64,000 nt of DNA, from positions 1 through 64,000 of the forward strand of contig NZ_SDVB01000065.1 in NCBI RefSeq assembly GCF_004137355.1. Direction: 5' to 3'. Within the stretch, counting starts at the first letter, position 1; every line of letters begins with the position of its first letter. Position numbers and translations under genes: made by a program. This stretch comes from Ciceribacter ferrooxidans. GTDB taxonomy: Bacteria > Pseudomonadota > Alphaproteobacteria > Rhizobiales > Rhizobiaceae. Below the pieces are notes generated by a model that made no database searches, was not told the origin of the DNA, and saw only the letters and a program-made list of their open reading frames with translations. Positions 43,298 to 52,465 of the stretch are shown here, piece by piece.

Positions 43298-44761
43298 ATG
43301 ACACTGAGTTTCGATCCAGACAGCCTGTCCTTTCCGGTCGGTCACTTCATCGGCGGCCAGTTGGTCGCCGCAGACGGCGTGATCGACATGCATCGTCCGT
43401 CCGATGGGCAACCCTATGCCGGCTGTCCCGTTGCCGATGGCGAGGTTGTCGACGAGGCTGTGCAGGTGGCCAGGAAGGCGCTGAAGGACAGCAATTGGGG
43501 TGGCCTTCGCCCGCGTGAACGCACGCGCGTGCTGCAGCGCTGGGCCGATCTCATCGAGGAGGATGCCGGGACACTCGCCAGGCTCGAGGCCGTCTCCTCG
43601 ACGCGGCCCGTCGGTCATCTGGTCGAGGGCGATATTGCCGTTTCGGCCGAACAGATCCGTTTCTTCGCGGAATTCGCCGACAAGGAGGGCAGCGATCTCG
43701 TTCCGACCGACGATGCCAGTCTCGGCATGATCATGAGCGAACCCTACGGTGTTGTCGGCGCGATCACACCCTGGAACTTCCCGCTCTCGATGGCGGCATG
43801 GAAGCTCGGTCCAGCACTTGCCGCCGGCAATGCCGTGGTGATCAAGCCGTCGGAAATGACACCCTTCACCACCATTCGTCTTGCGGAGCTTGCCGTTCGC
43901 GCGGGCGTGCCGGCGGGGCTCGTCAACGTCGTGCTCGGCGACGGCCCGGTCACCGGCACTGCGATCACAGGTCACCCGGACATCGCCAAGGTGAGCTTCA
44001 CCGGCTCGACCCGCGCCGGTGCCGCGATCATGGAGAACGTCGCCCGAACCGGCGTCAAGCCGATGACGCTGGAACTCGGCGGCAAGAGCCCGCAGCTCGT
44101 CTTTGCCGATGCCGATCTCGACAAGGCCGCGGCCGCGATCGCCGGCAGCATTCTCTCGAATGCCGGGCAAGCCTGCGTGGCCGGATCGCGGCTAATCGTC
44201 GAAGAAGCGGTCGCCGAACCTCTCGTCGCGGCGATCATCAGTCGCATGAAGGTGACGACTGCCGGTCCGACATGGGATGCGGCGACCCAGTACTCGCCGA
44301 TCATCTCCGAACGGCAGCGCGAACGCATCCATTCCATCGTCTCGGCGGCCGTCCGCGCCGGTGGTGAATGCCTGACGGGTGGAGCCCCGATGGATGCATC
44401 CGGCTATTTCTATCAGCCGACGCTGATTGCCGGTGTCGATCAGGACTCGCCCGCCGTCATCGAGGAGATCTTCGGGCCGGTGCTGACGCTGCAGACCTTC
44501 CGCGACGAGGAGGAGGCCCTCTCGCTGGCCGACCACCCGGCCTACGGGCTGGCGGGCGGCCTCTTCACCCGGGACCTTTCGCGTGCCATCCGCCTTACGA
44601 GGCGGCTGCAGGCCGGCACGGTCTGGGTCAACCGCTATAGCCGCTCGCGCGACCACATCCTGCCGACGGGCGGCTACAAGCGCTCCGGCATCGGCAAGGA
44701 TCTCGGCCGCGAGGCCTATCACGCAAACCGCAGGACGAAGAGCGTCCTCATCAATCTCTAG
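43298..44761 (+). CDS. NAD-dependent aldehyde dehydrogenase (PuuC/BetB-like)
   Basis: A 487-residue aldehyde dehydrogenase. The catalytic Cys293 lies in NAGQACVAG, the general base Glu259 in LELGGKSP, and the NAD-binding FTGSTRAG is intact. The ATG at 43298 has AAAGGT at the right distance, better than codons 15 bases upstream. The protein resembles enzymes that oxidise amino-aldehydes such as gamma-aminobutyraldehyde and its acyl forms. It heads a three-gene set with a tartrate-dehydrogenase-like enzyme and GabD. Confidence 0.92.
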   Translation: MTLSFDPDSLSFPVGHFIGGQLVAADGVIDMHRPSDGQPYAGCPVADGEVVDEAVQVARKALKDSNWGGLRPRERTRVLQRWADLIEEDAGTLARLEAVSSTRPVGHLVEGDIAVSAEQIRFFAEFADKEGSDLVPTDDASLGMIMSEPYGVVGAITPWNFPLSMAAWKLGPALAAGNAVVIKPSEMTPFTTIRLAELAVRAGVPAGLVNVVLGDGPVTGTAITGHPDIAKVSFTGSTRAGAAIMENVARTGVKPMTLELGGKSPQLVFADADLDKAAAAIAGSILSNAGQACVAGSRLIVEEAVAEPLVAAIISRMKVTTAGPTWDAATQYSPIISERQRERIHSIVSAAVRAGGECLTGGAPMDASGYFYQPTLIAGVDQDSPAVIEEIFGPVLTLQTFRDEEEALSLADHPAYGLAGGLFTRDLSRAIRLTRRLQAGTVWVNRYSRSRDHILPTGGYKRSGIGKDLGREAYHANRRTKSVLINL

Positions 44762-44781
44762 GAAACCGTCCGAGGAAATCC

Positions 44782-45825
44782 ATGAAGGTCTACAAAATTG
44801 CACAGATCCCCGGCGATGGCGTCGGACGCGACGTCACCGCCGCAGCCTGGGCCGTCCTGACGAAAGCGGCGGAAGCCGGAGGGTTCAGGCTCGAAGGCCG
44901 CGAATTTCCCTGGTCCTGCAAGTTCTACAAGGAAACCGGGGCGATGATGCCGGCAGACGGGATCGAGACATTGCGCGGCTTCGACGCCATTCTGCTCGGC
45001 GCCGTCGGCTGGCCGGCCGAAGTGCCGGATTCGGTCTCGCTTCACGGCCTTCTCCTGCCGATCCGCAAGGCCTTCGTCCAGTACGCCAACATTCGCCCGC
45101 ACCGGCTTCTGCCCGGTGTACAGGGCCCGCTGAAGGCGGAAGGCTTCGACATTCTCTGCATCCGCGAGAACACGGAAGGCGAATATTCAGGGGCTGGCGG
45201 ACGCGTCCATCAGGGCATGGACAATGAAGTCGCCGTCGAAACCTCGATCTTCACCCGCAAGGGCGTCGAGCGCATCATTCGCTTCGGCTTCGAGCAGGCG
45301 CGCGCGCGGCGAGGCAAGCTCGCCTCAGTGACCAAGTCCAACGCCCAGAAGTATTCCATGGTCCTCTGGGACGAGATCACGAAGGCACTCGCCGCCGAGT
45401 ACCCCGATGTCGAGGTCACGAGCTACCATGTCGATGCACTTGCCGCCCGCATGGTCATGGCACCGGAAAGCCTCGACGTCATCGTCGCCTCCAACCTCTT
45501 CGGCGATATCCTGACGGATCTCGGTGCTGCCATCCAGGGCGGCCTCGGCTTTGCGGCCTCTGCCAATATCAATCCCGACCGCTCTGCGCCTTCCATGTTC
45601 GAGCCGGTTCATGGCTCCGCACCGGACATTTCCCATCTCGGCATCGCCAATCCGATCGCCGCCATCTGGTCGGGCGCGATGATGCTCGAACACCTCGGCG
45701 AAGCGGAAGCGGCCACGGCCGTAATGACGGCAATCGCAAGGACGACCGCCGCCGGCATCGGCACGGTGCCCGGCGAGGACAAGACCGACACGATCACCAA
45801 AGCCGTTCTCGCGGCCATTGCCTGA
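44782..45825 (+). CDS. ttuC: Tartrate dehydrogenase/decarboxylase-type enzyme (isopropylmalate dehydrogenase family)
   Basis: A 347-residue protein of the isocitrate/isopropylmalate dehydrogenase family. It has the N-terminal IPGDGVGRDV, the ENTEGEYSG phosphate/hydroxyacid loop, and the metal-binding NLFGDILTDLGAAIQGGLG. Its length and motifs fit TtuC, which oxidises tartrate or D-malate. It lies 20 bp after the aldehyde dehydrogenase. The exact hydroxyacid used here is not certain. Confidence 0.88.
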   Translation: MKVYKIAQIPGDGVGRDVTAAAWAVLTKAAEAGGFRLEGREFPWSCKFYKETGAMMPADGIETLRGFDAILLGAVGWPAEVPDSVSLHGLLLPIRKAFVQYANIRPHRLLPGVQGPLKAEGFDILCIRENTEGEYSGAGGRVHQGMDNEVAVETSIFTRKGVERIIRFGFEQARARRGKLASVTKSNAQKYSMVLWDEITKALAAEYPDVEVTSYHVDALAARMVMAPESLDVIVASNLFGDILTDLGAAIQGGLGFAASANINPDRSAPSMFEPVHGSAPDISHLGIANPIAAIWSGAMMLEHLGEAEAATAVMTAIARTTAAGIGTVPGEDKTDTITKAVLAAIA

Positions 45826-45843
45826 CAACGCATTTTCAAACGG

Positions 45844-47310
45844 ATGACCACCATGAAGACCCTCAGCGACAAAGATCTTTTCCGCCAGGCCGGCCTCATC
45901 GGTGGCAAGTGGTGTGCGGCTGTCTCCGGCAAAGTGATCGAGGTCATCGACCCCGCAACGCAGAAGGCAATCGGCACAGTGCCGGACATGGGACGCGAGG
46001 ACACCCGCGCCGCAATCGCCGCCGCCGGTGCAGCCTATCCCGCCTGGCGCGCCAAGACCCACGCCGAACGCGCGGCGCTTATCGAGAAATGGTACGCGCT
46101 CATGGTGGAGCACGAGGCCGACCTCGCGCTGATCCTCACCACGGAACAGGGCAAACCCCTGAACGAGGCGACCGGTGAAATCCGCTACGGCGCGGGCTTC
46201 GTCAAGTGGTTTGCGGAAGAGGCCCGCCGCATCGGCGGCACGACGATCCCCTCGCCGACGCCTGACCGCCGCATCGTGGTTCTCAAGGAGCCCATCGGCG
46301 TCTGCGGCATCATCACCCCCTGGAACTTCCCCAACGCGATGATCACACGCAAGGTCGCGCCGGCGCTCGCCGCCGGTTGCACGGTCGTCATCAAGCCGTC
46401 CGACTTCACGCCCTATTCGGCGCTCGCGATCGCGGTGCTCGCCGAGCGTGCGGGTATTCCGGCCGGCGTCATCAACGTTGTCACGGGCCAGCCTTCCGAG
46501 ATAGGCGCCGAGATCATGGAAAACGAGACCGTGCGGAAGATCTCGTTTACTGGATCGACGCGCGTCGGCTCGCTCCTGATGCGCGGAGCCGCGGATTCGG
46601 TGAAGCGGCTGTCGCTCGAACTCGGCGGCAACGCCCCCTTCATCGTCTTCGACGACGCCGATCTCGACCTCGCCGTCGAAGGCGCGATCATGTCCAAGTT
46701 CCGCAACGGCGGCCAGACCTGCGTCTGCGCCAACCGCATACTGGTCCAGTCCGGTGTCTACGACGAATTCGCCGCCCGGCTTACCGCCCGCGTCAACGCG
46801 ATGAAGGTCGGCCCCGGCACGGAGCCGGGCGTCGCGATCGGACCGATGATCAACCAGGCGGCGATCGAGAAGATCAATCGTCACATCGAGGATGCCCTGT
46901 CGAAGGGCGCACAGATAGCTTCGGCCGCGACAACCGACGGTCTTGGACCCCAGTTCACGGCACCGCTGGTGCTGACCGGCGCGACGACCGACATGCTGCT
47001 TGCCCTTGAAGAGACCTTCGGTCCGGTCGCTCCGCTCTTCCGCTTCGAGACGGACGACGAGGCGATCCGGATCGCCAACGACACGCCGTTCGGTCTTGCG
47101 GCCTATTTCTACACCCAGAGCCTGAAGCGCTCCTGGCGGGTGGCCGAGGCGCTCGAAGCCGGCATGATCGGCCTCAACACCGGACTGGTCTCGACCGAAG
47201 TCGCTCCCTTCGGTGGGGTGAAACAGTCCGGTCTCGGTCGCGAGGGCGCCCAGATCGGCATCGAGGAATATCTGGAGATGAAAACCTTCCACATTGGAGG
47301 ACTCGCCTGA
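45844..47310 (+). CDS. gabD: Succinate-semialdehyde dehydrogenase
   Basis: A 488-residue aldehyde dehydrogenase with Cys293 in NGGQTCVCANR and Glu259 in LELGGNAP. The CVCANR arrangement, with a second Cys two residues on, is typical of GabD-type enzymes. It oxidises succinate semialdehyde to succinate, the last step in breakdown of GABA and of diamines. It lies 18 bp after ttuC and ends 24 bp from a convergent gene. Confidence 0.9.
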   Translation: MTTMKTLSDKDLFRQAGLIGGKWCAAVSGKVIEVIDPATQKAIGTVPDMGREDTRAAIAAAGAAYPAWRAKTHAERAALIEKWYALMVEHEADLALILTTEQGKPLNEATGEIRYGAGFVKWFAEEARRIGGTTIPSPTPDRRIVVLKEPIGVCGIITPWNFPNAMITRKVAPALAAGCTVVIKPSDFTPYSALAIAVLAERAGIPAGVINVVTGQPSEIGAEIMENETVRKISFTGSTRVGSLLMRGAADSVKRLSLELGGNAPFIVFDDADLDLAVEGAIMSKFRNGGQTCVCANRILVQSGVYDEFAARLTARVNAMKVGPGTEPGVAIGPMINQAAIEKINRHIEDALSKGAQIASAATTDGLGPQFTAPLVLTGATTDMLLALEETFGPVAPLFRFETDDEAIRIANDTPFGLAAYFYTQSLKRSWRVAEALEAGMIGLNTGLVSTEVAPFGGVKQSGLGREGAQIGIEEYLEMKTFHIGGLA

Positions 47311-47334
47311 TGCCGTCCCCCTGCCGGATGGCCG

Positions 47335-48288
47335 TCACTTATCCCAGTCACCGGTCGCCAGTGCAAACGGCGACCACTCGGTGAATTGATAACGAAGGGG
47401 AAGCGCGTCACCCCTGCGGACGACACGTTCGGGGCGAAAGCGCCAGTAGCGCTCCGCTCCGGCGACCGAAGCATCAGCCGGGGCGTCCGGCAGCAACTCG
47501 GCCTCGCCCGTCATCTGCACGAGGGTGCCCGTCGAAAAGTCCGTGAAGACCAGCCCGGCCCGCGGATTGACGGCGATGTTTCCGAGCGTGTTGAAGAAGC
47601 GGTTGCCGGCAAGATCCGGAATGGTGAGCCAGCCGTCGTCGCCGACGCGAACGAACCCCCGCCGTCCGCCGCGGTGAGAGACATCGACCTGTCGACGGCC
47701 GTCGACGTCGGCATAGGTGCCGACGAAGAACGTATCCGCGCCTTCGATGAGGTTTCGGGCAGCCGGGTCGAGAGCAGTGCTTGTCACCGGCTCTGCCACC
47801 GACGGCAGTGCCGGATCGCGGACGAAGCGGGGCTCCCGGAGCTGGATGTATTTTGGGCAGTTGCCGAAGCTCTGCTCCACGACGACATCGAAGCCTCCCT
47901 GGTGACGGTGCACGGTGCCGTTCAGCCGATTGCGGCGGCGGGTCGTCAGGTCGATCCCGAGAAGGCCGATGGCTGCACCATCATCCATTCCGGCGTCGGC
48001 AGGGTCCGCCGGATCCCGCGCGAGTTCGACCGTCAACCGGTGCGCGTCGGGCGCCCGGAGGAACCCCGCGCGACCCGCCCGCAAGGTCGGCCAGACCAGC
48101 CCCTCCCCGTCGACCGCGGCAAGCACCACCATCGGCAGGAGAGGATAGAATTCCCGGTGCTGGTCGATCAGATGATCGCGCAGCACTCGGCGGCCGACCT
48201 CGTCCATGCGCGTCTCCACGCCATAGCGCCTCTGGAGGGCGCGCTCGCCCTCGTGCCATGGCGAGCGATCCGACGCGAGATTGTCCAT
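47335..48288 (-). CDS. Pyridoxamine 5'-phosphate oxidase-fold flavin protein
   Basis: A 317-residue protein with a PNPOx-like split-barrel domain in its C-terminal half (TFFVGTYADVDGR, VSHRGG, NPRAGLVFTDF). The N-terminal half is a second, weaker barrel-like region. Members of this group bind FMN or F420 and are often of unknown function; it is unlikely to be true PdxH. It lies 12 bp after the glutathione transferase gene on the same strand, so the two form an operon. Confidence 0.8.
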   Translation of the reverse strand: MDNLASDRSPWHEGERALQRRYGVETRMDEVGRRVLRDHLIDQHREFYPLLPMVVLAAVDGEGLVWPTLRAGRAGFLRAPDAHRLTVELARDPADPADAGMDDGAAIGLLGIDLTTRRRNRLNGTVHRHQGGFDVVVEQSFGNCPKYIQLREPRFVRDPALPSVAEPVTSTALDPAARNLIEGADTFFVGTYADVDGRRQVDVSHRGGRRGFVRVGDDGWLTIPDLAGNRFFNTLGNIAVNPRAGLVFTDFSTGTLVQMTGEAELLPDAPADASVAGAERYWRFRPERVVRRGDALPLRYQFTEWSPFALATGDWDK

Positions 48289-48300
48289 GGCGATCTCCCC

Positions 48301-48912
48301 TCAGGCATCGATCCCGATCGGCGTCTTCTGGAATTCGACGAACCCCGGCAGCACCTCGATGCGCCCGAGCCACTGGCGGATGTTCGGATAGGGCTTAAGG
48401 TCGACATCCCCTTCCGGCGCCCGCTCGACATAGCTGTAGAGAGCGACGTCGGCGATCGTCGGATGATCGGCGGCGATCCAGTCCCGTCCGTCGAGCGCGC
48501 CTTCGATCAGGGTGAGGATCGCGTGCGAACGGGGAATGACCTCTTCCGGACGATAGGGCGCCTTGAAGACATTGATGAGCCGCGCCTGTGCCGGCCCGTG
48601 TGCAATCTGCCCGGCGGCGACCGAGAGCCATCGCTGGACGGCGGCTGCACCGGCAGGATCTTCCGGCAGCCAGTCGGTCCGGCCCGTCTTCTTGGCGAGA
48701 TAGACGAGGATCGCGTTGGAATCGCAGATGAGCGTGCCATCGTCGTCGAGAACGGGAACCTGTCCGAACGGGTTGATCGCAAGGAACGCGTCGGACTTAT
48801 GCTCGCGCTTGGCGAAGTCGACGTACTGGAGCTCATGCGGAATGCCGAGCAGTGAAAGGAAGAGCCGCGCCCGATGAGCGTGGCCGGACAGCGGATGATA
48901 GTAGAGTTTCAT
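48301..48912 (-). CDS. Glutathione S-transferase-like protein
   Basis: A 203-residue protein with an N-terminal thioredoxin-like domain ([19 protein letters not shown]) and the helical C-terminal domain. The cis-proline and glutathione-binding region is visible as [20 protein letters not shown] serine rather than a cysteine sits at the N-terminal active-site position. It diverges from the LysR gene and is the likely target of that regulator. It may detoxify electrophiles. Confidence 0.88.
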   Translation of the reverse strand: MKLYYHPLSGHAHRARLFLSLLGIPHELQYVDFAKREHKSDAFLAINPFGQVPVLDDDGTLICDSNAILVYLAKKTGRTDWLPEDPAGAAAVQRWLSVAAGQIAHGPAQARLINVFKAPYRPEEVIPRSHAILTLIEGALDGRDWIAADHPTIADVALYSYVERAPEGDVDLKPYPNIRQWLGRIEVLPGFVEFQKTPIGIDA

Positions 48913-48955
48913 GTCGGGTCTCCTGCGAACGACGATGAACCGCAGAGTGATTGTT

Positions 48956-48988
48956 ATTCTCGATGTTGATAAGCACCGATCCGAGAAT
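48956..48988. promoter_or_regulatory. Inverted repeat in the gst/lysR divergent promoter
   Basis: ATTCTCG at 48956-48962 and CGAGAAT at 48982-48988 are perfect inverted arms 19 bp apart, lying between the divergent gst and lysR starts. Their spacing suits a LysR-family tetramer. Confidence 0.5.
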
Positions 48989-49033
48989 TAGACTGTTGCG
49001 ACAGGTGGAATAATAGTTTCAGGAAACACGGGC

Positions 49034-49951
49034 ATGGATCGCTGGCAGGCGATGCGGATATTTACGCAGGTGGTGGACTGCGGCGGCTTCGCACCGGCCG
49101 CCAGACTGCTGCATATGAGCCCCCCGGCCGTGACCCGCGCCGTTGCCAGCCTCGAAAAGCACATCGGCACGCGGCTCCTCGTCCGCACGACCCGGTCGCT
49201 GAAGCTGACGGCAGCGGGCGAAGGCTATGTCGCCGACTGCCGGCGCATATTGGCGGAGATCGCCGAAGCGGAGGCGAACGCCGCCGGCAGTTTCACCCAT
49301 CCGGCGGGACTGCTGACCGTCACCGCCCCCGCTCTCTTCGGGCGCATCCACGTGCTGCCGGTGATCCTCGACTTCCTCGATCACTACCCGGCCATGCAGG
49401 TGAAGACGGTCTTCGTCGACCGCGTCACGAACCTCGTCGAGGAGGGGCTGGACGTCGCGGTGCGGATCGCGGCCCTGCCCGCCTCGGGCCTCGTCGCGCG
49501 GCGCGTCGGATCGATCCGCCAGGTTCTCTGCGGGTCACCGGACTATTTCAGCCGTTTCGGGGAGCCTCGGACACCGCAAGACCTTGTGCACCACCGCATC
49601 ATCGGACGCGACCGCCTTTTCGGTCATTCGGAATGGTTGTTCGGACGCGACCAAGATATCCGCGTTCCGATCGCTCCCCGTCTCATCTGCAATACCAATG
49701 ATGCGAGCATCGCCGCGGCTGTCGCCGGATGGGGCGTTTCCCGCTTCCAGTCGTATCAGATAGCGGCCGACGTCGAAGCCGGACGGCTCAAGGTTGTCCT
49801 TGCCGATTACGAGCGTGAGCCCGTGCCGGTCCATCTGGTGCATGCCGAAGGCCGCATGGTGTCGGCCCGTGTGCGGGCCTTCGTCGACTTCGCTGCCGAG
49901 CGCCTCAGGTATCGACCGGGCGTCAATGCAATCCCGGACGTCCGCCCTTAA
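49034..49951 (+). CDS. LysR-family transcription regulator
   Basis: A 305-residue LysR protein with the N-terminal winged helix (ARLLHMSPPAVTRAVASLEK) and a periplasmic-binding-like effector domain. It diverges from the glutathione transferase and PNPOx pair, which is the classical target layout. Its stop codon and that of the convergent oxidase gene share the four bases TTAA at 49948-49951. Confidence 0.9.
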   Translation: MDRWQAMRIFTQVVDCGGFAPAARLLHMSPPAVTRAVASLEKHIGTRLLVRTTRSLKLTAAGEGYVADCRRILAEIAEAEANAAGSFTHPAGLLTVTAPALFGRIHVLPVILDFLDHYPAMQVKTVFVDRVTNLVEEGLDVAVRIAALPASGLVARRVGSIRQVLCGSPDYFSRFGEPRTPQDLVHHRIIGRDRLFGHSEWLFGRDQDIRVPIAPRLICNTNDASIAAAVAGWGVSRFQSYQIAADVEAGRLKVVLADYEREPVPVHLVHAEGRMVSARVRAFVDFAAERLRYRPGVNAIPDVRP

Positions 49952-51222
49952 CGAATCTTGTCGATCATCTTGTAGTAGAGGCCGACAAGCGGCAGGAACC
50001 ACGGCTTGCCGAAATGCCCCGGCACCGCCGGCCAGTCGAGCCCCTTCAAAGGATTGCGGTCGTCCCGTCCGAGCATCGCATCCGCCATCACCACGCCGAG
50101 ATGGGTGGAAAACTGCGCCCCGTGGCCGGAGTAACCCATCGCATACCAGAGCCCCTCGTGGTAGCCGGCACGGGGATAGCGGTCCCTCGTCATGTCGACC
50201 AGACCGCCCCAGCAGTAGTCGATTTCGACATGTGCAAGCTGCGGAAAAATCCGGGCGAGGCTTTCCCGCAGGATCTCGCCGCTCTTTGCATCGGAGCGCT
50301 GGTCGGACGTGGCGGAGAAACGGGCGCGTCCGCCGAAGATCAGGCGATTGTCCGGCGACAGCCGGAAATAATTGCCGATATTCATCGAATTGACGCAGGT
50401 GCGGTTGCCGGGCATCGTCGCCGCCACTTCCTGATCGGTGAGCGGCCGTGTCGCGATGATGAAACTGCCGACGGCGATGATGCGGCGGCGGAAATAGCCG
50501 AAATTGGGCGTCGTATAGGCTCCGGTCGCGATCAACACCTGATCGGCCGTCACCGTTCCGCGCGTCGTCTGCAGGATGTGACGCGCACCGGCCGAGCGCT
50601 GACCGGTGACCGCCGCATTCTCGTAGATCATCGCGCCGCGCCGACAGGCCGCATCGGCGAGACCGGCGGCATAGCGGCCCATGTGCATCATCGCGCTCTT
50701 CTTCGACAGCATCGCGCCGTGAAAGGGAGACCCGACCTCGTTCCTCAGGTCGGTCGCCGAAAGAAGCGCCGTGTCGGGATCGACCTCGCTGTGCACGGCC
50801 TCGAAATTGCGGGCGATCGCCTCGAAATGCTGCGGCTTCGAAGCCAGTTTCAGCTTGCCGGCACGGCGGAAATTGCACTCGATGCCTTCCTCCGCGACCA
50901 GTGCCTCGATTTCATCGACAGACTCGTCGAGCGCCTTGTAAATGGCGATGGCCCGCTCCTTGCCGAGCTCCGCCTTCGCTGCGAGATAGCTGTGGGCGAG
51001 GCCGTTGTTGAGATGTCCACCATTGCGACCGGATGCGCCGGAGCCCACCCGATCAGCCTCCAGCACGACGACCCGCGCGCCGCCCATAGCGAGCCTCCGG
51101 GCGGCAGCAAGCCCGGTGAAGCCGCCGCCGACAACCGCGACGTCGAAATGACCCGTGACGTAGCCTTCGGCCCCGCCGGAGAAGGCCGATGCCGTGTCAT
51201 GCCAGTAGGACAGGTATTTCAT
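49948..51222 (-). CDS. puuB: FAD-dependent amine oxidase, gamma-glutamylputrescine oxidase-like
   Basis: A 424-residue protein of the DAO/glycine oxidase fold. The FAD-binding GGGFTGLAAARRLA lies near residue 30, the ASGRNGG substrate segment is present, and the C-terminal GYSGHGAQFSTHLG is intact. It most resembles PuuB, which oxidises gamma-glutamylputrescine. No puuA or puuD gene is seen in the window, so the true substrate may be another N-acylated or free amine. It lies 16 bp after the HAD gene on the same strand. Confidence 0.85.
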   Translation of the reverse strand: MKYLSYWHDTASAFSGGAEGYVTGHFDVAVVGGGFTGLAAARRLAMGGARVVVLEADRVGSGASGRNGGHLNNGLAHSYLAAKAELGKERAIAIYKALDESVDEIEALVAEEGIECNFRRAGKLKLASKPQHFEAIARNFEAVHSEVDPDTALLSATDLRNEVGSPFHGAMLSKKSAMMHMGRYAAGLADAACRRGAMIYENAAVTGQRSAGARHILQTTRGTVTADQVLIATGAYTTPNFGYFRRRIIAVGSFIIATRPLTDQEVAATMPGNRTCVNSMNIGNYFRLSPDNRLIFGGRARFSATSDQRSDAKSGEILRESLARIFPQLAHVEIDYCWGGLVDMTRDRYPRAGYHEGLWYAMGYSGHGAQFSTHLGVVMADAMLGRDDRNPLKGLDWPAVPGHFGKPWFLPLVGLYYKMIDKIR

Positions 51223-51238
51223 GACAAGTCCGCCTCAC

Positions 51239-51907
51239 CTAGAGCCCGACAACGCCCGGCAGCCCGGAAATGTCGGCGATCTCGGTATAGCCGTAATAGG
51301 GGTTCGCCGGCTCGTGACCGCGATTGACCCAGACCTTGTTCTTGATGCCGAGATCATGCGCCGACATCAGGTCGTAGCGGAACGAGGACGAGCAGTGGAG
51401 AATATCTTCCGGGCCGCAGCCGAGCATGTCGAACATATATTCGAACGCCTGAAAGCGCGGCTTGTAAGCCTGCGCCTGCTCGGCCGTATAGACCTTGTGG
51501 AAAGGCGCGCCGAGCTTTTCGACATTCGACATGATCTGGGAATTCATCGCGTTGGAGAGGATCACCAGAGGAATTTCCTTGGCGACCTTGGCAAGGCCCG
51601 CCGGAACGTCGGCATGCGGACCCCAGGTCGGTACGCGCTCGTAGACCATGCGTGCGTCCTCGTCCTTGAAGGAAACGCCGTTGCGCTTGCAGCTCCGCTC
51701 GAGCGCATTGTGCACGACCTCGGCATAGGGCTTCCAGTCCCCGAGGATCTCGTCGAGGCGGTAGGCGGCGAAGTTCCTGATGAACTCCAGCATCTTCGGT
51801 TCGTCGAGCCGTTCGCCGTAAAGGTCGCGTGCCGCTTCCGCCATCTGGAAATTGGTGAGCGTACCATAGCAGTCGAAGGTGATGTATTTCGGGCGGAAGG
51901 TCGTCAT
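51239..51907 (-). CDS. HAD hydrolase, type II (2-haloacid dehalogenase-like), copy A
   Basis: A 222-residue haloacid dehalogenase-type protein. The nucleophile motif ITFDCYGTLTNF, the threonine/serine motif LSNAM, and the lysine in YKPRFQAFEYM are present. The ATG at 51907 has AAAGGA about 8 bp upstream; an ATG three codons earlier is less well placed. It is the first gene of the oxidase operon. The natural substrate is uncertain; these proteins are often phosphatases or dehalogenases. Confidence 0.85.
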   Translation of the reverse strand: MTTFRPKYITFDCYGTLTNFQMAEAARDLYGERLDEPKMLEFIRNFAAYRLDEILGDWKPYAEVVHNALERSCKRNGVSFKDEDARMVYERVPTWGPHADVPAGLAKVAKEIPLVILSNAMNSQIMSNVEKLGAPFHKVYTAEQAQAYKPRFQAFEYMFDMLGCGPEDILHCSSSFRYDLMSAHDLGIKNKVWVNRGHEPANPYYGYTEIADISGLPGVVGL

Positions 51908-52011
51908 GTGGGTCATCCTTTGAGAAAGCGGCACAAGCGCCGTATCAGCTGTTGGGATGATCATAAGCCGCCTTCCGGCGCCAAGCCCGACTGAATTGCC
52001 GCGCCTCGAAG

Positions 52012-52023
52012 CAGAATATTCTG
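52012..52023. promoter_or_regulatory. Perfect palindrome CAGAATATTCTG
   Basis: An exact 12-bp palindrome lies 105 bp upstream of the HAD start. It may be an operator; its outer CAG/CTG resembles Lrp boxes but the spacing is shorter. The gap 51908-52465 otherwise holds no convincing gene, only the promoters of two divergent units and the palindrome at 52274. Confidence 0.4.
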
Positions 52024-52273
52024 TATGCGGAGCATCGGCTGGCAGATGGTTGCGGGGGTGCCCGTCGGCACTCTCACCCTTGACGCCCGAGGCGGGGCGG
52101 TTTTGATCGCCCAAGGGCATGGCGCGACGGCAACTTGATGCAGCCGTGCGGAAGCGGCATCCGAGCCAGGCACTCGGCGAGGCGAGTGGCCTCGGCTTCG
52201 TCGCCGGCGCCTTCTCGACCTGATCCTCAGCCTTAACGACGCGATAACAAGCGCCACGAATGGAAGGCCCGTT

Positions 52274-52288
52274 GGATTTGACAAATCC
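52274..52288. promoter_or_regulatory. Palindrome GGATTTGACAAATCC
   Basis: The arms GGATTTG and CAAATCC are perfect inverted repeats around one central base. It lies 178 bp upstream of the second GNAT gene in the divergent promoter region and is a candidate operator for that unit. Confidence 0.45.
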
Positions 52289-52465
52289 GGACAGGTGGGC
52301 GGGGTCCACCTGGCCGGACGCGCGCCCGCGCGCACCGAGCCCCACAGCATAAGATGCGGTCATCCGCTGGTGCTACGGCGGAAGATGTCGAGGCCGAGAC
52401 CGCCTTCGGACGATCTGCCGGCCCCGAAGCCTCGACACTATGGGCAAGACATGAAGGATCTGCCC

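Noticed and set aside
45325-47292. 655-codon minus-strand frame opposite ttuC and gabD
   Set aside because: Crosses two well-supported plus-strand genes and has no recognisable motif.
51908-52363. In-frame N-terminal extension of the HAD gene by about 150 codons
   Set aside because: The HAD fold begins at the ATG at 51907, which has its own ribosome-binding site; the extension is compositionally random.
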